In this document: positions 60,173 through 64,000 of the stretch, one piece after another
How the letters are laid out: each line of letters starts with the position of its first letter
How positions within the stretch are numbered: position 1 is the first letter of the stretch
Assembly: GCA_029260315.1 (NCBI GenBank)
Contig: JAJDDM010000135.1
Location: 1-64,000 of the forward strand
DNA from: Phycisphaerales bacterium
GTDB lineage: Bacteria > Planctomycetota > Phycisphaerae > Phycisphaerales > UBA1924
Direction: 5' to 3'
DNA length: 64,000 bases
Program-made: the position numbers and the translations under genes
The notes under the pieces: generated by a model
Told to the model about the DNA's origin: nothing
Databases searched by the model: none
What the model saw: only the letters and a program-made list of their open reading frames with translations

Positions 60173-60656
60173 GGCCCCTCTCCAGCGGACCGCGTCCGTT
60201 CCTATAAGCGGGAAGAACAGCGGAGATGTGAGCGCGCTCCGCGAAAAAAAAGGCGTGCACAATTCTCGCGCACGTGTCGACGGCTGACGAGGCGCCCTTC
60301 TTCCCGTTAGGCGGGACACCTCCTGGCGCACGGAATAGGGCGTGCGCACACGTCTTGCGAATTCGCACACGCACGAGCACAGCGGCAGTGAGGTTGTGGC
60401 GTCGCGCGAAGTGAGAACAAGACGTGCATCACAACCGGGTTGACGCCCTTCGGAGGAGCTCGTACCCCGGAGTGCATCGGAAGGGAGGTTGCCCTTGAGC
60501 GACAAGGGACCACTCGCAGCGGGCTTGGCAGCGCACCGAGTAGAGCGAACACGCTCCTCGGCACGCCGCACGGCGACCTTCTGGGAGCGCCGCTATGTGC
60601 TGAAGCACTTTCGTAGCTGTAGCAACGACACACTGTCGAGGGGCAGCGAGCTGCCC

Positions 60657-63320
60657 ATGTCCGAAGTCGTGGCGGTCCTCGAGTCGAACAAGGCCACGCG
60701 ATCTCTCGGCGACGAAAACCGCATCCGCAAGGCCAGATCGGTCGAGCCACCGCTGATGCTGACGCCCCGCGTCGTGCTGGACCGGGCGACGATGCTCGAC
60801 ACGCGTGTGCTAGGCCGCAGGGACGCCTGGTGCCTTGGCGCGATGTTCGTGCTGTCGTTGATGCTGTACGCTGGCACCGCGGCCACCACCGTCACCGGCG
60901 AAGATGCCGGCGAACTCCTTGGTGCAGCCCACGGTCTCGGGGTACCTCACCCGCCCGGCTATCCGCTCTGGACGCTGCTGGGCCATGCCCTGGACCGGGG
61001 GCTGCCCTTCGGGACGGCCGCATGGCGCATCACGCTGGTCTCCGGGCTTTTCTCGGCCCTCGCGAACACGCTGCTGCTGGCGCTGTGCCTGAAGACGCTC
61101 AAGAGCCGGCTCGCCGCCGTGACGGCCGCGGGCCTCTTCGCGGTCTCGCTTACACACTGGACGCAGGCCGTGATCCCGGAGGTCTACGGCCTCAACACCT
61201 TCTTCGTCGCGGCGTGTGCGCTGCTCCTCGTTCGCCTCGCCGAGAAGCCGACCCCGGGGCGCTTGCTGGCCCTCGCTGTGGTCTCGGGCCTTGCACTGAC
61301 CAACCACACCACGGCCCTGGCCACGACTGTCCTCTGTGCCGTCGGAGCAGTCCTCGTTGCCCCGAGGCTGTTCCGTCGTCCCCTCGTCGCCGGGGGTGCG
61401 CTGGCTCTCTGCCTCGCACCCCTGGCGCTCTACCTGCTGCTGCCGGTCTTCTCGGCGAGTGACCCATACGTCGACTGGGGCAACCCCGAGACGACGAGTG
61501 CACTCTGGGAGCACGTGAGCCGGCAACAGTACGCGGGCTCGGAGCGCGATCAGCAAGCCGTCGCCGCCGACTACGGCAGCTACCTCAAGCGCCTCGGGCT
61601 GCTGGCCTCGTCGATGACGGAGCAGTTCGGAGGACCGTGGGTGATCGCGTTTGCGATCGTCGGCTTCTACGTGCTGCTGGTCCGGCAGACGGGGCTGTGG
61701 CTCTACCTGATGGCCTCGGGGTATCTGTGCTCGGTGGCGATCACGCAGCTCACGGCGTACTCGTTCGACCGCGAGCACATCTACGCCAACCAGATCTTCT
61801 TCATCCCGGCGTGGCTCACGCTCGCGTGGTTGGTGGGCGGCGGCATCGACGGCGTGCTCTGGTTGGTCCGCCAGGCGTCGGCACTCTCGCCCCGCACCGT
61901 GCAGCGGGTCGCTGCCGCGGCGTGTGTGGCTCTGCTGGCCTACCCCGCGTGGAGTCACTACCCCCAAGCGGATCGCTCAGAGACCAGGCTCATCGCTGAC
62001 TACGGTAAGGCGCTTCTCGACGCGATGGACGAAGGCGCGCTGTATTTCCCGGCTTCCGACCACAGCACTTTTGCGGTCATGTACTGGCAGGGCGTCGAGG
62101 GCTACCGGACCGACATCGTTATCGCCGACAAGTACGGCCGTTTCGAGCGCGACCTCGTCGAGCCGTTCATCGACGACACCGACCGCCAACACCTCAACGA
62201 GGCCACCAGCTACGACGAGCAACGTCGACGCGTCGAAGCGCTGCTCATCGAACGCTGGCCGGGCCCGGTGTACTTCGCGAACAAGCGCGCAATGGACGAT
62301 CTGCCCGAGCTCCGCTGCGAGCCTCGGGGGCCGCTGTTCGAGATCATGGCCGCCGAGGAAGCCGAGGCGTGGTGGCAGCCCGGCGAAGAAGGCGAGCTAT
62401 CGGCGGGCCTGGCCTTCTGGAGCCGGTTTGACCACCTCGACCTCGAGGACGAGCGCGAGGGACTCGACTTCACCGTGCAGATGGTGCGCGGGGACCTGCG
62501 CTACCTCCGCGGCTTCGCCCACGTGCGAGCCGGTGACCTCGATGGCGCGGTCGCCGAGTGGTCAATGATCGAGGCTGACCTCGCGCCACTCAAGCAGCTG
62601 TTCAACAACATCGGCTCGGCCCTGGCCGATCACGACCGGCTCCCCGAGGCCCTCACGTTCTACGAGCGGGCCCTCTCCGAAGACCCCGAGTACGTCCTGG
62701 GGCTCCGCAACAAGGCCTCGGTCCACGTCAACCTCGGCCAGCTCTCCTCGGCCATCGGGCTGTACGAGCGCATGCTCACCGTTGACCCCGGGCACCGTGA
62801 CGCGAGGCTGAAGCTCGCGGATCTCCTCGAGCAGCAAGGTCGCCCCTCCGAGGCGCTGTATCACCTCGAGGCGTTGGCGCTCGCCGACCTGAGGGACCCC
62901 GTCCCTTGGAAGCTCGCCGGTGGCGTGCTGCTTCGAGGGGGTGACCTCGCCAAGGCCGAGGACGCGTTCGCCGAGGCGCTGGAGCGGGCTCCGCACGATG
63001 ATGAGCTTGCCGAGCGGCTCCAGTTCCTCCGCAGTGGCGCGGCGCTCCTGGCGCAGCAGGCTGTGCCCGACATCCCCGCTGCCGCCGACCCGCTGTTTGA
63101 CCCGTTCGGGGATCCCCTCTCGGATGACTTCGGCGCGGCCCTCTCGGGGCCGCCCCAGGCGCCGGGCGCTCGCGCACCCACTCTCCCCGATCCCACGCCG
63201 CGCCTTCCGGCACCGGGCGGTCTGACACGACCGCCCGGTGTCCCCACCGGCCCAGCAGCCCTTTCGAGCCCACACGGTCTCTCCCCGATCGTCGGCTCTC
63301 TTCCCTCGGGGAGTCCGTGA
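60657..63320 (+). CDS. DUF2723 polytopic membrane protein with C-terminal TPR repeats
   Basis: This is an 887-residue protein from the ATG at 60657; the track start (60489) adds 56 low-complexity residues, and a start at MLDTRVLGRR is also possible. The DUF2723 part begins SLMLYAGTAATTVTGEDAGELLGAA with GVPHPPGYPLWTLLGH and has about ten membrane helices. This family is related to polyprenyl-phosphate-dependent O-mannosyltransferases. A periplasmic segment and TPR-like repeats (DGAVAEWSMIEADLAPLKQL; LPEALTFYERALSEDPEYVL; SSAIGLYERMLTVDPGHRDA) follow, then a Pro-rich tail. Its stop overlaps the next ATG by one base. That gene should make the polyprenyl-phosphate sugar donor. Confidence 0.85.
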   Translation: MSEVVAVLESNKATRSLGDENRIRKARSVEPPLMLTPRVVLDRATMLDTRVLGRRDAWCLGAMFVLSLMLYAGTAATTVTGEDAGELLGAAHGLGVPHPPGYPLWTLLGHALDRGLPFGTAAWRITLVSGLFSALANTLLLALCLKTLKSRLAAVTAAGLFAVSLTHWTQAVIPEVYGLNTFFVAACALLLVRLAEKPTPGRLLALAVVSGLALTNHTTALATTVLCAVGAVLVAPRLFRRPLVAGGALALCLAPLALYLLLPVFSASDPYVDWGNPETTSALWEHVSRQQYAGSERDQQAVAADYGSYLKRLGLLASSMTEQFGGPWVIAFAIVGFYVLLVRQTGLWLYLMASGYLCSVAITQLTAYSFDREHIYANQIFFIPAWLTLAWLVGGGIDGVLWLVRQASALSPRTVQRVAAAACVALLAYPAWSHYPQADRSETRLIADYGKALLDAMDEGALYFPASDHSTFAVMYWQGVEGYRTDIVIADKYGRFERDLVEPFIDDTDRQHLNEATSYDEQRRRVEALLIERWPGPVYFANKRAMDDLPELRCEPRGPLFEIMAAEEAEAWWQPGEEGELSAGLAFWSRFDHLDLEDEREGLDFTVQMVRGDLRYLRGFAHVRAGDLDGAVAEWSMIEADLAPLKQLFNNIGSALADHDRLPEALTFYERALSEDPEYVLGLRNKASVHVNLGQLSSAIGLYERMLTVDPGHRDARLKLADLLEQQGRPSEALYHLEALALADLRDPVPWKLAGGVLLRGGDLAKAEDAFAEALERAPHDDELAERLQFLRSGAALLAQQAVPDIPAAADPLFDPFGDPLSDDFGAALSGPPQAPGARAPTLPDPTPRLPAPGGLTRPPGVPTGPAALSSPHGLSPIVGSLPSGSP

Positions 63321-64000
63321 TGAGCATCCTCCGACCACTGGTCGTCTTGCCGACCTACAACGAGCGCGCAAGCCTCCCGCCGCTGCTCGCACAGATCCTG
63401 CGCACGGTGCCCGCAGCGGAGGTCCTGGTCGTCGACGACGACTCACCGGACGGCACCGGCGAGTGGGCCGATGACCAGGCCGTGAGTGAGCCTCGGCTGC
63501 ACGTGATCCATCGCCCCGGGAAACAGGGGCTCGGCTCGGCCTACATGCGGGGCTTCGCGTGGGGGCTGGAGCAGGGCTTTGACGTGCTAGTCGAGATGGA
63601 TGCTGACGGCAGCCACCGCCCGCGGTACCTGCCCGATCTGCTGCGCAAGGTCGAGGACGGTGCCGATCTCGCCATCGGTAGCCGCTGGGTCGAGGGCGGC
63701 GGCACTGTCGGCTGGCCGTTCTCGCGGTTGGTGATGAGCAAGGTCAGCAACTTCATCGCCGAGACCGTGCTGCACATGCACGTGAAGGACGCGACCGCAG
63801 GTTTCCGTGCGTACCGGGCCGAGGTGCTACGGGCGATCGACTTCACGTCCATCGAGGCGGAAGGGTACGCCTTCCAGATCGAGGGGCTGTTCCGGGTCTG
63901 GCGCTACGGCGGGCGAATCGAAGAGACCCCGATCACGTTTACGGACAGGATCTGCGGGTCGAGCAAGATCAGCCGGGTCGAGGTGCTCGGTGCGATGACC
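63320..64000 (+). CDS. Polyprenol-phosphate mannosyltransferase (DPM1/Ppm1-like), partial
   Basis: This starts MSILRPLVVLPTYNERASLP one base into the previous stop and is open to the window end (227 residues). It is a GT2 glycosyltransferase with the DPM1 signatures VVLPTYNE, VLVVDDDSPDGTGEW, LGSAYMRGFAWGLEQG, the metal-binding VLVEMDADGSHRP, and ATAGFRAYRAEVL followed by GYAFQIEGLFRVWRYG. It transfers a hexose, typically mannose, from a GDP-sugar to a polyprenyl phosphate at the cytoplasmic face. Coupling to the DUF2723 gene suggests supply of donor lipid for protein O-glycosylation. Confidence 0.9.
   Translation, partial: MSILRPLVVLPTYNERASLPPLLAQILRTVPAAEVLVVDDDSPDGTGEWADDQAVSEPRLHVIHRPGKQGLGSAYMRGFAWGLEQGFDVLVEMDADGSHRPRYLPDLLRKVEDGADLAIGSRWVEGGGTVGWPFSRLVMSKVSNFIAETVLHMHVKDATAGFRAYRAEVLRAIDFTSIEAEGYAFQIEGLFRVWRYGGRIEETPITFTDRICGSSKISRVEVLGAMT

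Noticed and set aside
1-64000. CRISPR array or Cas genes
   Set aside because: No regularly spaced 25-40 bp direct repeats and no Cas motifs were seen; the repeats found are tandem 9-mers, iterons or dispersed scars.

Overview
The window is a GC-rich bacterial chromosome segment of about 64 kb. Four things suggest Planctomycetota or a similar Gram-negative phylum with large genomes: an integrase opening with a SYRLHKxSGQAVVTL-type N-terminus, a secreted FG-GAP beta-propeller protein, a propeller-sensor histidine kinase, and an uncharacterised protein opening MGRGTYRFEAASVEGFVQQLA. This assignment rests on recollection of protein families, not on a search. No rRNA or CRISPR array is visible. 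One intact tRNA (Asp, GTC) is present.

Layout. (1) 1-12.1 kb looks like ordinary chromosome: a propeller histidine kinase with its NarL-type regulator, an FG-GAP protein, a beta-helix protein, and two adjacent B12-binding radical SAM enzymes. (2) 12.3-48 kb starts at tRNA-Asp and an integrase. It is an accretion island of defence-like modules separated by decayed transposases, integrase stumps and repeated scars that carry a tRNA-Gly(CCC)-like 3' half. Its cargo includes a four-gene ubiquitin-like conjugation operon (Ubl, E2-like, JAB peptidase, E1) beside an XRE/ImmA pair; a three-gene secreted/lipoprotein operon; two pseudopilin-like membrane proteins; a Gfo/Idh/MocA oxidoreductase overlapping a STAND NTPase; a flavin amine oxidase with a 68-residue partner; and an AAA ATPase plus subtilisin pair of the IetAS type. 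(3) 48.5-57.7 kb looks like an integrated plasmid: integrase, ParA, a small partner, RepA, a terminator, and an origin-like stretch with a DnaA box and three iterons. This is followed by about 1.7 kb without a convincing gene but packed with perfect stem-loops, then a basic uncharacterised protein and small plasmid-type genes. A radical SAM gene and an XRE regulator there face each other across strong palindromes. (4) 57.8-64 kb returns to chromosome-like genes, ending with a DUF2723/TPR membrane protein overlapping a dolichyl-phosphate-mannose-synthase-like glycosyltransferase.

How the parts fit. Several cargo operons use 4-bp stop/start overlaps, which implies translational coupling (E2/JAB, JAB/E1, XRE/ImmA, oxidoreductase/STAND). 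Two RadC-like genes have a leader hairpin that buries their ribosome binding site. A block of about 965 bp carrying ImmA is duplicated 13 kb apart. The strongest candidate for something undescribed is the large structured RNA region at about 52.44-54.14 kb with the basic protein encoded directly after it. The ubiquitin-like operon, whose modifier has no C-terminal glycine, is the second.
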